NCBI RefSeq assembly: GCF_932294415.1
Contig: NC_065541.1
Span: 51,686,290 to 51,750,289, forward strand
Reading direction: 5' to 3'
Source: Quercus robur
Lineage: Eukaryota > Streptophyta > Magnoliopsida > Fagales > Fagaceae
Length of the DNA stretch: 64,000 bases
Numbering within the stretch: the first letter of the stretch is position 1; each line of letters opens with the position of its first letter. Below, piece by piece: positions 33,245-50,437 of this stretch. The notes under the pieces were generated by a model that did not search any database, was not told the DNA's origin, and saw only the letters and a program-made list of their open reading frames with translations. The position numbers were made by a program, and so were the translations under genes.

Positions 33245-33332
33245 TGTTGATGTCTTGTTTGAGTTCTGAGTTCTGGGTTGAGTTCAACTGTCGAAGTCGA
33301 TCCCTAAGGCCAAATACAGGACAGGGGTGTTA

Positions 33333-34961
33333 GAGCATCAGCAGTGGGGCTTGTATATGCCAAATGTTAGGAACATTTGGCATTTAAGCTCCAAAACTAC
33401 TCAACAATGGGAAGGCTATATGCAATATGTCATTCTTAAATTTGGGATTTAGCTACAGTACCATCTCAAATGTAAGATGGTACTATAGCTGAATGGTATA
33501 AAAAAAAATAATTTTTTAATACTCACCAACCGTTTTAAACCCGGTAATTTCTCTCTCCTCTCTCATTTTTGCTCTTTCTTTTCTCTCTCTGCCTTCTCTG
33601 TTTCTCATCCCCTCTCTCTCTCTCTCGCCATTTTGAAGCTACTCTTTTGGAGCTCACGCCAAATCACCAAGCCAGATCGGAGCTCACGCCTGATCGGATT
33701 TATAGATCGGCGTGGTGGCGAGGCTGGTGGCGCGGCTGCGATGGGCGTGGTGGTTGGAAGTCAGCGCGGTGGAGATCGGCGTGGAGACCGATGTGGAGCT
33801 CGGCATAGAGACCGGCGTTTGGTGGTGTTGACATGGTGGCTGGTTTCTGGGTTTGGTGGCCGGCGTTTTGGTGGGTTGAGTTGCTATGGGTTTGCTGGGT
33901 TTGGGTCGGATTTGGGTGGCGTTTGGGTGGTGTTTGGGTTGGCGTTGGGTGGTTGGATTTAGGTCCGGTGGTTGTGAATTTTTCCGATGGGTTGGGGGAT
34001 TTGTTCCGATGGGTTTGATGGTGGGTTTCGGTGTTTGCTGGGTTTGTTTGGGTAGAGGGTGGGTCTCCACCTTTTTCCGATGGGTTTGTTTGCTGGGTTT
34101 GTTTCGGTGTTTGTGAATCGTTTGTGTGTGTGTGTGTGTGTTGGCGGGTCGTGGTGGAAATGGAGTTTGTTGGGTTTGTGTGTGTTGGCGGTGTTTGTGA
34201 ATCGTTTGTGTGTGTGTGTGTTGGCGGGTCGTGGTGGAAATGGAGTTTGCTGGGTTTGTGTGTGTTGGCGTGTTGGCGGGTCGTGGTGGAAATGGAGTTT
34301 GTTGGGTTTGTGTGTGTTGGCGGTGTTTGTGAATCGTTTGTGTGTGTGTGTGTTGGCGGGTCGTGGTGGAAATGGAGTTTGCTGGGTTTGTGAATCGTTT
34401 GTGAATCGTTTGTGTGTGTGTGTGTTGGTGGGTCGTGGTGGAAATGGAGTTTGCTGGGTTTGTGTGTGTTGGCGGTGTTTGTGAATCGTTTGTGTGTGTG
34501 TGGAAATGGAGTCCGATTTTTTTGAATCGGTGTGGATCGTGGCGGGTCGTGGTGGGTTGTGGTGGCTCTGGGGCTGAGGATCGGCGGGTTTGGAGTTTTG
34601 GGTTAATCTATGGGTTTGATTTTGATTTTAATTTTGTTAATCTATGGGTTTCTGGGTTTGGATGGCCATGAGTTTGTGGCTGGTGTTTCTGGGGTTTCAA
34701 GAAAACGAATAGTTTGGGTATGTTCTTCGTGGTGGTGGTAGCAGCAGTTGGTTGCAGAGGCTATTTGGGTATTGGGTTTTTGTTTTTATTTGGGATTAAG
34801 GATATATTATTTTATTGTGTAAAAATATTATTTTAATGAGTAGGATAGGAAAATAAAAGTTGGGATGTTGGGTATATTGAAAAATGGTATGGTATAAGTA
34901 ATAAAGTAACTTTTTGGGATGGTAAAATAAGATAAGATTTGAGATCCGGATGTGGATGCTC
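33333..34961. mobile_element. Harbinger-like non-autonomous element, GAGCATC ends
   Basis: 1629 bp, starting GAGCATCAGCAGTGG and ending GGATGTGGATGCTC, so the outer GAGCATC/GATGCTC form an inverted repeat. Flanked by TTA on both sides (33330-33332 and 34962-34964), the PIF/Harbinger-type duplication. The interior is far more GC- and TG-rich than its surroundings and contains CT-rich leader-like sequence (33548-33628), GATCGGCGTGG motifs and a GT-rich tandem array. Frames are open over long stretches because of the repeats, but none shows a known domain. It lies 88 bp upstream of the start codon of the Pro-Thr-repeat protein. Confidence 0.65.
34100..34500. repeat. GT-rich complex tandem array inside the Harbinger-like element
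   Basis: Five copies of TTGGCGGGTCGTGGTGGAAA (last one with one change) at 34141, 34221, 34273, 34353 and about 34425. They are spaced 80, 52, 80 and about 72 bp, separated by GTTTGTGAATCGTTTGTGTG and (TG)n runs. The alternating long and short spacing shows duplication of a higher-order unit. Confidence 0.88.
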
Positions 34962-34964
34962 TTA

Positions 34965-35404
34965 GGCTCACACACTTTATTTCTTTGTAAGTTTGTAACG
35001 GACGTTACTTCAATTTTTTAAAGATTTATTTTATTTTATTTTTGGAGAAGAATTCCTTTAAAGATTTTTAAAAAGTAAACAATTAAAAATATTGAGTTTT
35101 TTTTAAAACAGTTATAAATTAAATTCAGCTCATTCAAAAAAAAAAAAAAAAAAAAAGTGCAACAGCATTATGTTTGTGTTTAAGAATTAATATAGTTTGA
35201 GTGTTTAATTCGTAAATCTTAAAAGTTCAATTTTTTTTTTTTTTTGAAATTAGGGCTAAATTGTCTTATTTTGAAAATTCAAAATTTAAGTTATTACCTT
35301 TTGAAATTATAAAGTTTGCTTTGTATTTCCTAAATTATAAAGCTTAGAATATAATTTTTTCTCCTCCTTCCCCGATGAAAAAAAGCTATATATATATATA
35401 TATA

Positions 35405-35446
<42 letters not shown>

Positions 35447-36815
35447 CTTGTTCCCTGTTGAGATGAGAAAAGTGTTTGTGTGTATTTAAAAGTTGTTATT
35501 GTAGAACCAAGAGTTAAACATTTTTTGATATACATCATTTGTAAGTCTTCAGAACATGTGTTCACTTAAGTTACAATGTATTTTATTTTTTTAATTAAAA
35601 TTTTCCATGAAAAGATAATACTATCTGTGTTGTTGTTTTGAACTTATATTTCCCTTTTTTTGGGTATTTTGAATTTAAAACTATTTGAATTTTATTGGTT
35701 TATACAACCAACTGTTTAAATTCAATTTTAATAAATAAATAAATAACTACTATTAAAATTCAATTAGGGAACTTAATATATTGCATTTAGAGTATATATT
35801 GTACCTAGATATTATCCTAATTATGTACTTTACTTTTTCTTTTTTTTTCAAGTAAACAGTAATATTTATTAGAACAAACACGAAAATAATAATAATAGTA
35901 TTTTAGACTGGATTTATAATACATTATATAATCAGAATACAACTACAAAAGGGCCTAACCTTTGTAGTTGTAAACTAGGGTTATTGTAAGCACGTACTTA
36001 AGTTTTTCCAATAAGGAATTTTCTCCTCCAAATCCTCTACCGATTTGAAATAATTTATCATTGTGCATTGTATTTGTATAGGTTGGAATTTGGTACGATA
36101 TTAATAGTTAAAATAAATACTAAAATAATGTTAATCAATATTTATCTAAATACTAATGATAGTAAAAAAATTCAACAACATTCATTAGCCCTTTCTTGAT
36201 TTATGTTAGTCCAGCCTGACTTTTCCATAAAATTACATCAGCTTGTCTATTTGATAAAATCAAATTTCCGATTGAAAAAAGAAGGGGAAAGAAATACATA
36301 GAATGTCTTTCACAGATGCTTTTAATAGCCATCAATCAAATACTTTTGGTAATATCTTGATTCTCATATCATCCACAATAGTTAAAAGAATAAAACAATC
36401 CAAAAACCCAACGATTTTACATAAGCAAGAAGAAAACAGGCATGCAATCTATACACAAATTACAAACTTGTGTAAAATCTCTTCCCACTGATTTTTCACA
36501 TTTTCTTTTTCCATTTTCATGGAGGGAGAGGCAAAATGCACAATTGAAGAAATAGTAAACAGAATAACAAAAAATTCCCAGCCCACCAAAAAAAAAAAAA
36601 AAGAAGCCAAAACCCAAACCTATCCAAATATTGTTTGTCCTAAGTTTCAATCCAATGACACCCTCAAGAGCATATATCTTTAGAACATGACTGCCCTATG
36701 GAATGAGTGCCTTGTCTGGAAGTGAAAACCATGCAATCAACAACAGTGGTAATCAATCTTCATCTGCGAACTGCCACAATGGGGAGAGTGAGAATGACAA
36801 TCTTCACTTCAAATT
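34965..36815. other. AT-rich intergenic region
   Basis: Between the Pro-Thr gene's upstream transposon and the 3' end of the BSK-type kinase. Contains poly-A runs (35138-35156), an (AT)n run followed by about 36 A (35389-35444), and no recognisable gene. Bases near 36490-36815 are probably 3' UTR of the kinase. Confidence 0.5.
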
Positions 36816-41368
<4,553 letters not shown>

Positions 41369-42580
41369 CTTCCAAAATCGAAGCTTATTTGGCTAAAACC
41401 TTTCAGTGATACACCTATCTGTGTAATTAAACTGAGTGCTGCACATCCAAGCAACCCAGATTCACATGCACTAATTCAACCTTATTGCAACAATAGCTAG
41501 CTTCTACCAAACTATGGTTTCCCGATCTTGAATGGTTGAAAAGCACACTAAAACGGGTTGAAATGGCAATTCTCTACTCAAATTCCTCAGAACCACAATG
41601 CCCTGGAAATAAATTTAACAGTTCTGTATTAGTGAGATAAGCACCAAACAATGCAAATTGCTCTCAGATCAAACACATTATCAATTAGATTCTTCTGAGT
41701 ATTCACAAATGGTTTTAAGTAAATGATCAGATAATGAGAAACTAATATAAAAATTAAAAAAAAAAAAAAAAAATCCAAGTGAATCTGTTTGAATCAATAT
41801 GCAAATTTGCCATAAAGTTTTCTGGTTGCATTGGCAACCATAAACACAATGCAGTAGTTAAAGTAAAAACATTCCATTTCTTTGTACAGTTATCAGCCTT
41901 TTTTCTTTTTCTCTCCTTTTTCTGCCAAGAATTAATTGCTAACTAAGTCAGTAACTGCAGTTCGTACTCTTTACTAGAATCATAAATAACCCAACTACTA
42001 AATACAAAAAAAGAAAAAAAAAGAACACACCAAAAAGAAAATACCTTTGAAAGCTTTACTTTCCTTACTGAGTCAATCTAGTTGAGACCGAACTCAAAAA
42101 AACTTGATGACCCAGATTCCAAAACCTAAAACCCAGTAAACCTCAGCTTCCCAATTGGCCCCAAAACAGCTTATTTCTCCAATTGCAAAGAAAAACCCTG
42201 ATTGAGTTTCAGTTCTATCCGATTAAAACAACTGAAACCACAACCTTTTTTTCCCCGATCAAATCAACAGCTTTACAAGATCCAGATTTTCCCTTCAAAA
42301 CCTCGTTATCAAAGTAGTTAAACCAACCACTTCTCGATCCACTAAAAATTTTCAAAACAAGAACCAAAAAAAAAATCTCAGAGAGTTTTCAAAACCCAAT
42401 AATTCCTCAACTTCTCGATCTAAAACTTAAAACCCACAAAAAGAATTCAAACAAATTAACAAATAGCAAAACCCAAAAACGAGAAGACGTGGAGGTTGAA
42501 AAGATCTATGAATAATAAGAAGCAGCAGCTAGTGTTTGAGTTTTCTTCTATAGCTGTTTGATTTGGTCTTTCTTTTTCTT
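41369..42580 (-). promoter_or_regulatory. 5' UTR and promoter region of the BSK3-like gene
   Basis: Long leader region upstream of the BSK3 ATG. Pyrimidine-rich on the coding strand with many AAAACCC-type words on the plus strand (about 42080-42480), as in plant 5' leaders. An intron in the 5' UTR is possible. The transcription start cannot be fixed. Confidence 0.45.
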
Positions 42581-45500
42581 TTTTTGACAAACTTAATTAT
42601 TACCGACATGTCACGATGATGATTATTCAAAGTTCTGGAATCTGGTCATTATTTTATTCAAAAAAAATTGTTGGAATAAAAATATAAATAGTAATCACAT
42701 GAAGATGTTTGTGACTGTGTTTGTTTCTTGTTACATTTGTTTTGTTTTTTGTTTTTTTTAATGCTGTTAGTAAAAATTTAGTTATTATTATTTTGAAAAA
42801 AAAGCACCGCCAATTGATTTGGATTTCTATGTGGGGTTTTGGGGGGGCCAACGGGCAAGGAAAAGTAGGGAGGTCTTTAATCATTCGGTCTTTTCTCGTG
42901 CTCCCATTACTCCCGCCGTAATCATTTCCATTTTTGTGACCTTTTCAACCAAAAAAGGAACTTCACTACACGGCGCGCTCGTCTGCTCGAGTTTCATTTG
43001 CCATAATCATCATGTAGTCTATGTAGAGCACACTAGAATTTTCCTAACTTTTTTTCATAATGTATTTGTTAATGGCTGCTCCTAGACACTTGATAATAAC
43101 AACAACCAAAATTTTAGTTTTAAAAATTTTTAGAATCTGTTGTTAATTTACAACAAATTAGTCAAGATTAGTTACTTAATGACTCTCTTTTTTTTTCTTC
43201 TTTCGGAGATCATGGGCCGTTTGATAACGTTATTCTAGTAACGTTGTTTGTATTTTTTTGAAATACATGTGGGTGAAAAAATGTATGAAAATACGTGTGA
43301 TGTTATTTAAAAACTGAAAACATGTTGTTAAACCACTTTAGTCTCTGTTACTTTTTTTTGAATGTTGCATCAAATATACTAAAATGCCCTTTTTTTTATA
43401 AGATCAAGAAAAAAGAGTGACAAGTGTACATGTGTCATAAAGCATAGAAAAGTAACTACAACATGTTGCACAAGTGTACATGTGTCATAAAAAGCATAGA
43501 AAAGTAACTACAACATGTTGTGGTAAATGATTCCTTATCGAATGCCCTAGGACACCCATTAGTTAGACCATTTTCACAATTGTTGATATGAGATGTTTGA
43601 TTTGGTGCATAACAAAAGTGGTTTCACCAACCAATAGCCATGTAACTTGGTGACATTATTTGGAGTCATGTATAGAGAAAATTTGAGTTCAAATCCCCCC
43701 CCCCTCCTCTTTTTTCACATGCTGTAACTTATAACAACTATAAAAAAGTGATATTATTTCAATCACAACTTGTTATCTTAACAAGTTGTGAACTTAGCAT
43801 TGATCTTTTTACTAACATAGCATCCAAACTTTTTCAAGTTCCTAACTATTCTTCTAGGTATGTGTATGTGTAGTCCTTTCATTCCACACATACAAGAAAA
43901 TGACAGGGAGGAATCACTTGAAGGACCCTAAGATGTTGGCTATGCGTTTTTAACCTAATACCTCATGAAGCTCATTAGACTTTTTGAACCGCTAGACTAA
44001 CTCATTGGGTTTCATAACATTACTCTTTAAAAAATCCAATAATTTAGTACTTTATAATGACCTGCTTCACTTGCCTTTGGTACAAGTTAGGTTCTATTTC
44101 AAGGTGAAGAATGTAATATATTATAAATTTACACATACATAAGATGTTTGATCCTTATGATAAAAGTTATTTCATTATTTGGTGGAATAAAATTTTAATA
44201 AGTTTATAGATACAAATAATTTCACAATTGTTGAGATGACAATTTAATATTAATAGGTAAAAAATGACATCAATAATTGACTCAAATGAGAATCTTTAAA
44301 AAAAACTATCAACTCAATTGTTGTGAAAATTTTTGTATTTAATAAGTTTCTACACCCCCCCCCCCCCCAAAAAAAAAAAAAAAAAAGAGTTAACTTCACC
44401 GCATGGACCACCCTCTCTTAAAAGTTAACATGACTTTTAAATGGAGTTTGTGGTGTGCCTTTATGTTAGAATCTATTTTTCCTCTCCCTTGTGTGTATGT
44501 GTTTGTTTCTCAAAAATAAATAAATAAATAAATAAAAACAAAAAAACAAAAAACTTCACCACATGGACTCACGCTGTTGCTTTAATCTATTTTTTTTAAA
44601 AAAATTGAGCGGATCACAATCCTTTTAATGTGACGAAATAAATGCCTTAAGGTCAAGGTTTTAGTTGTTTGCTTTGTTCTTCTCAAGCTAGTATCCTTAC
44701 ATGCTGCTTTGCGTATATTCAAAGGGCTTTACTCGATTTTAAAAATTAAGAATTTGAATATTTGTTGATAAAAATAATTGTAAATAATTTTAGTTTTGGT
44801 GATTTTAAAAAAAAATATATATATATATTAAAAATTGTTACAGTTAACACTATGTTTGGTTTAGGGTGAAAACTGAAAAGCTCATGGAAAATGGGTAAAG
44901 GAAAAATGAGAGAAAAAATGAGATTTTTTATTGTTTGCTTGGGCGAAAATAGAGAGAAAATAAAATGGGGTAGGTAGAGTTTTCCACTTGAGCTCACCAT
45001 TTTTTCCTCTCTCTCCAAATTAGGGAGAAAAGATAAGAGAAAATGGTATTTAAAAGAAAATTTACAAAATTAATACCAGTTTTTCATTCTTCTATTTTTA
45101 ATTATAAGGGTACTATGGTAATTTTATTTTTATCATTCCACTTTTCTATCCTCTTTGTCAAATACACATGGTGAAAAATACACATTTTTTATCATCTCAG
45201 CAATTTCTATTCTCCCATAAAGTTAATGAAAGAAATTAATTGCGATTGAGGCAAAAGAGTCAAGCTTTTGCCATATGATGTGTCTTTGACTATTTTAGTT
45301 TTTTATTTTTATTTTTATTTTTTTTTATGTACTTTTCTACAATTTTGCTTTTAACAATATATTGAACATTTTGGGAAGTTACAGAAGTGGACACAAAACA
45401 TGTTATATTCCAATTTTATATATAAAATAAACATAGATACACAATATAAATATATATATATATATATATATATGTTTTTTGTGGTTTGTGTAAATCAAAA

Positions 45501-46378
45501 ACATTTAACACTATTGCAAATAAATTAAGACGCAACAATAAATGAAATTTTGTAGAATTATTAATAATAAAATATTTTACCGATTGAACTAATTAAAACT
45601 CCCATAAGTTTAATTTTAAATTTAATTGTTAAAATATGGAATATTTTGTGTGCAAATTGTTTGTATTTAAAGTAAATTATATAATAATTAATGAAGAGTA
45701 TCTCATGGCATGGAGGATAAGAAGAACTACAGGGGGAAAAATTCAAAAGTTTCTCAGTAGGCATTAAATTGTAATGTGGAAAGCAAGTCGGACTATTATC
45801 ACAAACTTGTAGCCAATTGTTGACCAAATAAGTTTTGAATTGATATGTCCAAAGTCTTGTGGCTGAGTAAGATTACTTGGTCTTTATCATGGACGACTTA
45901 TATTCAAAATCCCTTTTTCCACTTGTTATATGGGACCGGGAGAGGAAAAAAGATTGTTGTCCCACTTGATATAGGGGAAAAAATTCTCAATATTGAAAGC
46001 CCAGCCTAATCACAAATTCACAATGAGCAATGGTGGATTAGAGTAACTATTAACTATTAGATTTTAAATTGGAAAATTTCATGACAATGGAGTATTAATT
46101 GTGTCTGTAATGTGTTTATCAAAGTTCTAAATTACAAGTTCAAAATGCAACAAAAAACAGACAAAACTAGATGGTTTTGATTTCCTTTAATTGATGTTTG
46201 ATTGATTGAACAAGTGTCTTCGACAATAGATCTATCCAAAGAATATTCTCAACAATGGCTTAATTGATTGAGAATTGTGATAAGTTGGTTGTCTTGTATT
46301 ATTCTCCATAGCATTTGCATCCATGTCTTATCATATCTTTTTATGGCATTTCATCCCCCAGCTGCAAGGAGAAATTTA
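42581..46378. other. Gene-poor AT-rich region
   Basis: No gene seen over 3.8 kb. Recognisable pieces: a short foldback of about 110 bp at 44220-44330 (TTTCACAATTGTTGA arms), a SINE-like remnant at about 43640-43700 ending in GTTCAAATCC and a C-run, a C-run/A-run junction at 44356-44385, and (AT)n at 45449-45472. A segment at 43385-43510 contains two copies of a CAAGTGTACATGTGTCATAA unit about 55 bp apart. Confidence 0.5.
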
Positions 46379-46417
46379 CTAAATAGCCTTATTTTTTAAA
46401 CTATGTAGACAAACAAT

Positions 46418-46461
<44 letters not shown>

Positions 46462-46691
46462 ATCTAGCAAAATAACACTCTTTTAGAACTCGACATTAGT
46501 ACCACTTAATAATGTCGAATTTTGCACAATTTTTTTTAAAAAAAAAAATTAAGTGCCAAAATACGCACATAACTCAACTTTACTTAGAACTCGACATTAA
46601 TAATGTTGAGTTTCAAAAACAATAACACGTTGCTACATGGTTTGAAAAATGAGCTATTTAGTTATGTAGTTTAAAAATTAAGACTATTTAG
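46379..46691. mobile_element. MITE with about 32-bp inverted repeats
   Basis: Ends read CTAAATAGCCTTATTTTTTA on the left and, from the opposite strand of the right end, CTAAATAGTCTTAATTTTTA, continuing AACTATGTAGAC/AACTACATAAC. The interior holds a run of about 36 A and two related AACTCGACATTA segments. No clear target duplication was seen. Confidence 0.6.
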
Positions 46692-46785
46692 ACACTTTTA
46701 GCCGGTTGCAATTTGTGTTGGTCTTTTGATGGTAACCTACTAACCTAGTTATGTAGCTTTTTGTGCCTTGGCCTTCTGTCGATAA

Positions 46786-47434
46786 GAGCATCTATAGCAG
46801 TGGAGCCAAATTTTTAGTTTTTTAGCACCACAAAAAGTCACTTTATCTATTTTACCTTCTCACATCCAACAGTAGTGGTTTTATTTTAACTTTTAACACA
46901 ATAAAATAATATAAACACTATAATAAAATAATATTTCATTCAACCACTAAAATACAATCACAACCACCATCAAAGTCATAGAAATCACTGCACAGCCACA
47001 ACCCCGCCACTGTAACCAATGAAGAAGAACAAAAAAAGAAAGTAGAAAAATTAGACCGAAACACAAACCTGAAACATAAGCACAGCCTGAAACTTAGCCC
47101 GAAGTTCACGTCGAAACACAAGCACAAATGCCGAAAACAGAGAAGAGAGGCCAAGATGGGTTAGCGTGGGTTAGCGGCGATGGGTCTGTGGTGGCTGGGC
47201 TTGTGCAGATTGGCGATGGGTCTGTGGAGGAAGAAAGAATCAGATGGAGAGGCAGTGAGGAGAGAGACATGAAGAGAGAAAAATGAAATGCAGAAAAAAG
47301 AATAAAAAAGAATAAGAAAAGTAGTGTGGACGCAAAATAAATAATTTTTTTTTTCTTTTTACGTTTCAAGGTCAAAAAAAATATTGCTTTGACTCCACCA
47401 CCATTACAGAGTACATTTTAAATTTTAGTGATGC
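46786..47434. mobile_element. Probable GAGCATC-type element, related ends to 33333-34961
   Basis: The left end GAGCATCTATAGCAGTGGAG matches the start of the element at 33333, and the right end ...AGTGATGC is a shortened, diverged reverse copy. TAA lies on both sides (46783-46785 and 47435-47437). The interior holds an AC/AG-rich block (46960-47240). No coding sequence. The right boundary is less certain. Confidence 0.5.
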
Positions 47435-47597
47435 TAAAAATAGCTAAATTGCTATTTTGCCCTACTATTTCTACAATAACAATACAACTTTTCTTCTAGA
47501 AGAATACAATATACTTTTTAAATTTTTTACTCTAACTTCAAAAAAAAAAAACAGTGGAAGCAATAAAAAATTAAAAAACAAGAATAAAAGCAGGTGG

Positions 47598-47669
47598 GGG
47601 GCATTCCGAGAATCGAACTCGGGACCTCTCGCACCCAAAGCGAGAATCATACCACTAGACCAAATGCCC
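47598..47669 (-). tRNA. tRNA-Pro (anticodon UGG)
   Basis: On the minus strand: acceptor GGGCATT pairs with AATGCCC, D-arm GGTCTAGTGGTATGATT, anticodon stem-loop TCTCGCTTTGGGTGCGAGA with anticodon TGG, T-arm CCCGAGTTCGATTCTCGG, discriminator C. Complete with both internal promoter boxes; no intron. Nuclear type. Confidence 0.95.
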
Positions 47670-47749
47670 TTGCCTGACAAATAAAGAGAACTAATTATTA
47701 CTCACGCTAAATGGCAACTTATAAAAAACTATTCCTATTAAAATTTCCT

Positions 47750-47763
47750 AGGGTTAGGGTTTT
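47750..47763 (+). promoter_or_regulatory. Telo-box upstream of the 81-residue protein
   Basis: AGGGTTAGGGTTTT, about 65-78 bp before the start codon. Telo-boxes (AAACCCTA) near the transcription start are a known mark of plant ribosome-biogenesis and translation genes. Confidence 0.6.
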
Positions 47764-47827
47764 AAGCATTTGGTCCGAATTAACCGAAAGAAGTTGCGAA
47801 CGCATACACAGACACAGTGTGGCAAAA

Positions 47828-48607
47828 ATGTCGAAGAAGAACAATCTCACCCGTAGAAAAAATCAGTATGCATTCGATCTCAAAAGTAATAACACCTCCA
47901 AATATCTCTTTCTCTCTCTTTCAATTTCCTCCAAATTTTTCTATATATTTTGTATTATGTTGCTAATTGGATTTTTGCTTTTTGTAAATCAGGAGAGAAA
48001 GAAGAAAAGGAAAAGCTGGCCAAGAAGCTTCAAGCCAAGAAGAACAAGATGAAAGTAACCCTCTTTCTCTCTCTCTTTATTTCCTTTTAAATTTTTTGGT
48101 ATTAATTTCAATATTATTATTGTTTTATTTATTTTTTGGAATACTTAAAGTGAAAATCTTAGTTCAGAGTTGGTGATTTCTGTCATTAGCTCAGTTAAAA
48201 CGAAATTTTTTCTGTTTATTGGGAAAACCCATTATTCAAATTGTGTACTTTTTATTGTTTTATGGGTTTTCCGAGCAACCCATTCCAAAATTATAAAACA
48301 ATTGGTGTTTCTTTTTAATTTTTGATGAATGTTAGTCCGTTTGAATTTGATAGATAAAGTTTGGTGTCTGATGAGATTTGTAGTAAAATGTTAGATGAGT
48401 TAATTTGAAATGGCATGCTGTGGTTATGAATGTTATCCCATTTGAATTAAAATGTTTGTCTTTGGCTGATTATGTGATTAGGTTGATCGTAGCGACAAGA
48501 AAAAGAAGGGCGGAAGTGGGTTTCAAGTGGGAAAGAGAAAAGTGAAGACCAAATTGACAGCATTGACAAAAGCTAAAGCTGCACAGGCAATGGAGCTTGA
48601 CAAATGA
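47828..48607 (+). CDS. Small lysine-rich protein, 81 residues, probably nuclear
   Basis: Three exons, 47828-47885, 47993-48054 and 48482-48607, with GT-AG introns and matching phases, encode 81 residues. The protein starts MSKKNNLTRRKNQYAFDLK, has a charged helix KEEKEKLAKKLQAKKNKMK, a basic KKKKGGSGFQVGKRKVK segment, and ends KAAQAMELDK. About 30 percent is Lys, so a nuclear or nucleolar place is likely. I believe it is a conserved plant small protein but cannot name a function; the telo-box upstream suggests ribosome biogenesis (inference). Its start is 158 bp from the tRNA-Pro gene on the opposite strand. Codon and phase consistency over two introns make a chance frame unlikely. Confidence 0.8.
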
Positions 48608-49269
48608 GGTTCTATTTGGATAGTTTTATGTGTATGTGGAGAAGCTAACAATTACATTTTGAAAATTATGTTTTATCGCTTATTTGTTTTTTAATCCGAT
48701 TTTCTTATGAAAATTGTTATGTTCTATAAATTTTATTACTTGCTGGAAGATTTGGATACCGTTGTAGTATCATGTTCTATGCCAACTATGTATCCGGTCT
48801 GTAGCGTCTAAGTAACTAGAGTATGGATGTGGAATTATTTAATTTAGTTTTAAGGAAGTTAAGATCTTTTGATTTGAAAGTTTGTGTTTTAACAGCTTGG
48901 GATCGTACTCTTCTTGCTTTGATCAAAGTACAAGTCCAGAGTACAGAATATAAAGAAGGCTTTGAATGCTTGTCTTGCAGGAATGAATAAGGCCCCTGGC
49001 ATGTAACATATGACACACAGATTTGATTTTTTTTTTTTTTTACATGTGAAAAAAGTGTTTGGCAATACTAACTTTCAGTTGTAGATAGGGTTTGAACTTT
49101 GGAGCAAATTATTTACTAATTAAGTCAATGCTTTCAGGGGGGAGGGAAAGGGGGAAATTTTTTTTTGATTGGTATTGGCTGGTACTAATTTTTGGCATCT
49201 TTGGTTTTAAAAGGCTGAGGCAAGTTAAATAATAATAATAATAAAATCTTGTTTCCTAGATGTGAGGGG

Positions 49270-49380
49270 GTTTAGTTCAAGTGATAGCCTAGTGGTAATG
49301 GGCACCTTTTGTGGTGCTTCATGTTTGTGGTTCGAACTCACTTACCCTTCCCCCCCACTATACCTATAAATTTTTTTTTC
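49270..49380 (+). mobile_element. tRNA-derived SINE
   Basis: A-box-like TAGCCTAGTGG (49285-49295) and B-box GGTTCGAACTC (49329-49339) at tRNA spacing, with a C-rich stretch and a poly-T run behind it. A typical short plant SINE; no target duplication was identified. Confidence 0.55.
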
Positions 49381-50437
49381 CAGGACGTTGAGGTTGCAAC
49401 GAGGATTTGATGATGTTGTTATACTTGATACTGCCATTGTGACTACAATTTTACATGCAGTTTAGGCCATATATGCAGAAGATCTTTGTCTTTTATGTGT
49501 CATATCCCCAGCCCCCTCTCTTTAAGAAAGTCCTCATAAAGCCATTCATTAATTTGGGTAAGCAATGGTGTGAAAACAGGGAAATTGGTTGCAGGTGCTT
49601 GGCACTTTGTGCAAGCTACTATTTGCAGGCATTCATTAAAAATTCTTTTCATAAGATATTTGCTGCTATTTGAATTTGATAAAGTCATATGGATGCTTAG
49701 TGTAGCAGTGTTAACAAATATTAGGGAAGCTGTATTTACTCCACTTGTAAATTAAGCTCATTATTTGAAGGTTGAGCCTAAATAAAATTGGGAAAGTTGT
49801 ATCTCTTTTGTGGCTAGGATAAACTATAGCCCTCGGGTTTCATTTACGTAGTTGAGAATTCTATGATTATGAAAGACAATTCAGATGCTGTTGGGCGTGA
49901 TGAAAATATATATTGGTAAAATGAGTGCAGGCAGAAGATGGTATGGAGACACATTGTTAAAGAACTAGGAATGATCTGATTGGAGTTGAATAAAAAACCC
50001 AATGGTTCATTTGGAAGGAAGTAATTGAAGAAAAGGGTTTGAATCAGTGTCTAGTTTAAATGACTGAATAAAGTATAAAATTAAATTTTTTTTCCCTTTG
50101 AAATTCATGGATGGGACCGAAGCATTATTAACCTGTGAATTTATAATGGTTAGACGTAAGATTTTATTTTAAATTCATAATATTAGGGCGTTTGTTGGAC
50201 CTAAATTGTCAAAGTTTTGTCAAGGATAAATCTATTGAATGTTGTTGAAATATATTTAAACTAATTTATACTAGTAATTGTTCTTCAAAAGCGACCTTTA
50301 GAATATTCGCAAATCTCTTGATCAATGAACAAGGTTTTGACTTTTGAGTTGGTGGTTCGTGCACTGTTACTGCTAAACTACCTGCTTTACTTTATGTCCT
50401 AAGTTCAGGATGTCATAGACTAAATTAATGTAAACTG

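Noticed and set aside
32899-33333. Long plus-strand frame of Leu-Val and Leu-Glu dipeptides
   Set aside because: It is the reverse strand of the Pro-Thr coding repeat; the minus frame has splice sites and non-repeat exons, this one has none.
33569-33962. GC-rich plus-strand frames beginning MLFLFSLCLLCFSS
   Set aside because: They look like a signal peptide but lie inside a non-autonomous transposon and go on as low-complexity Gly/Arg/Trp text.
34031-34671. Cys/Val/Gly-rich overlapping frames on the plus strand
   Set aside because: They are by-products of the GT-rich tandem array inside the GAGCATC element; no domain, and several frames are open at once.
45840-45960. SINE candidate GTGGCTGAGTAAGATTACTTGG
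   Set aside because: The B-box is too weak and no tail or flanking duplication could be seen.
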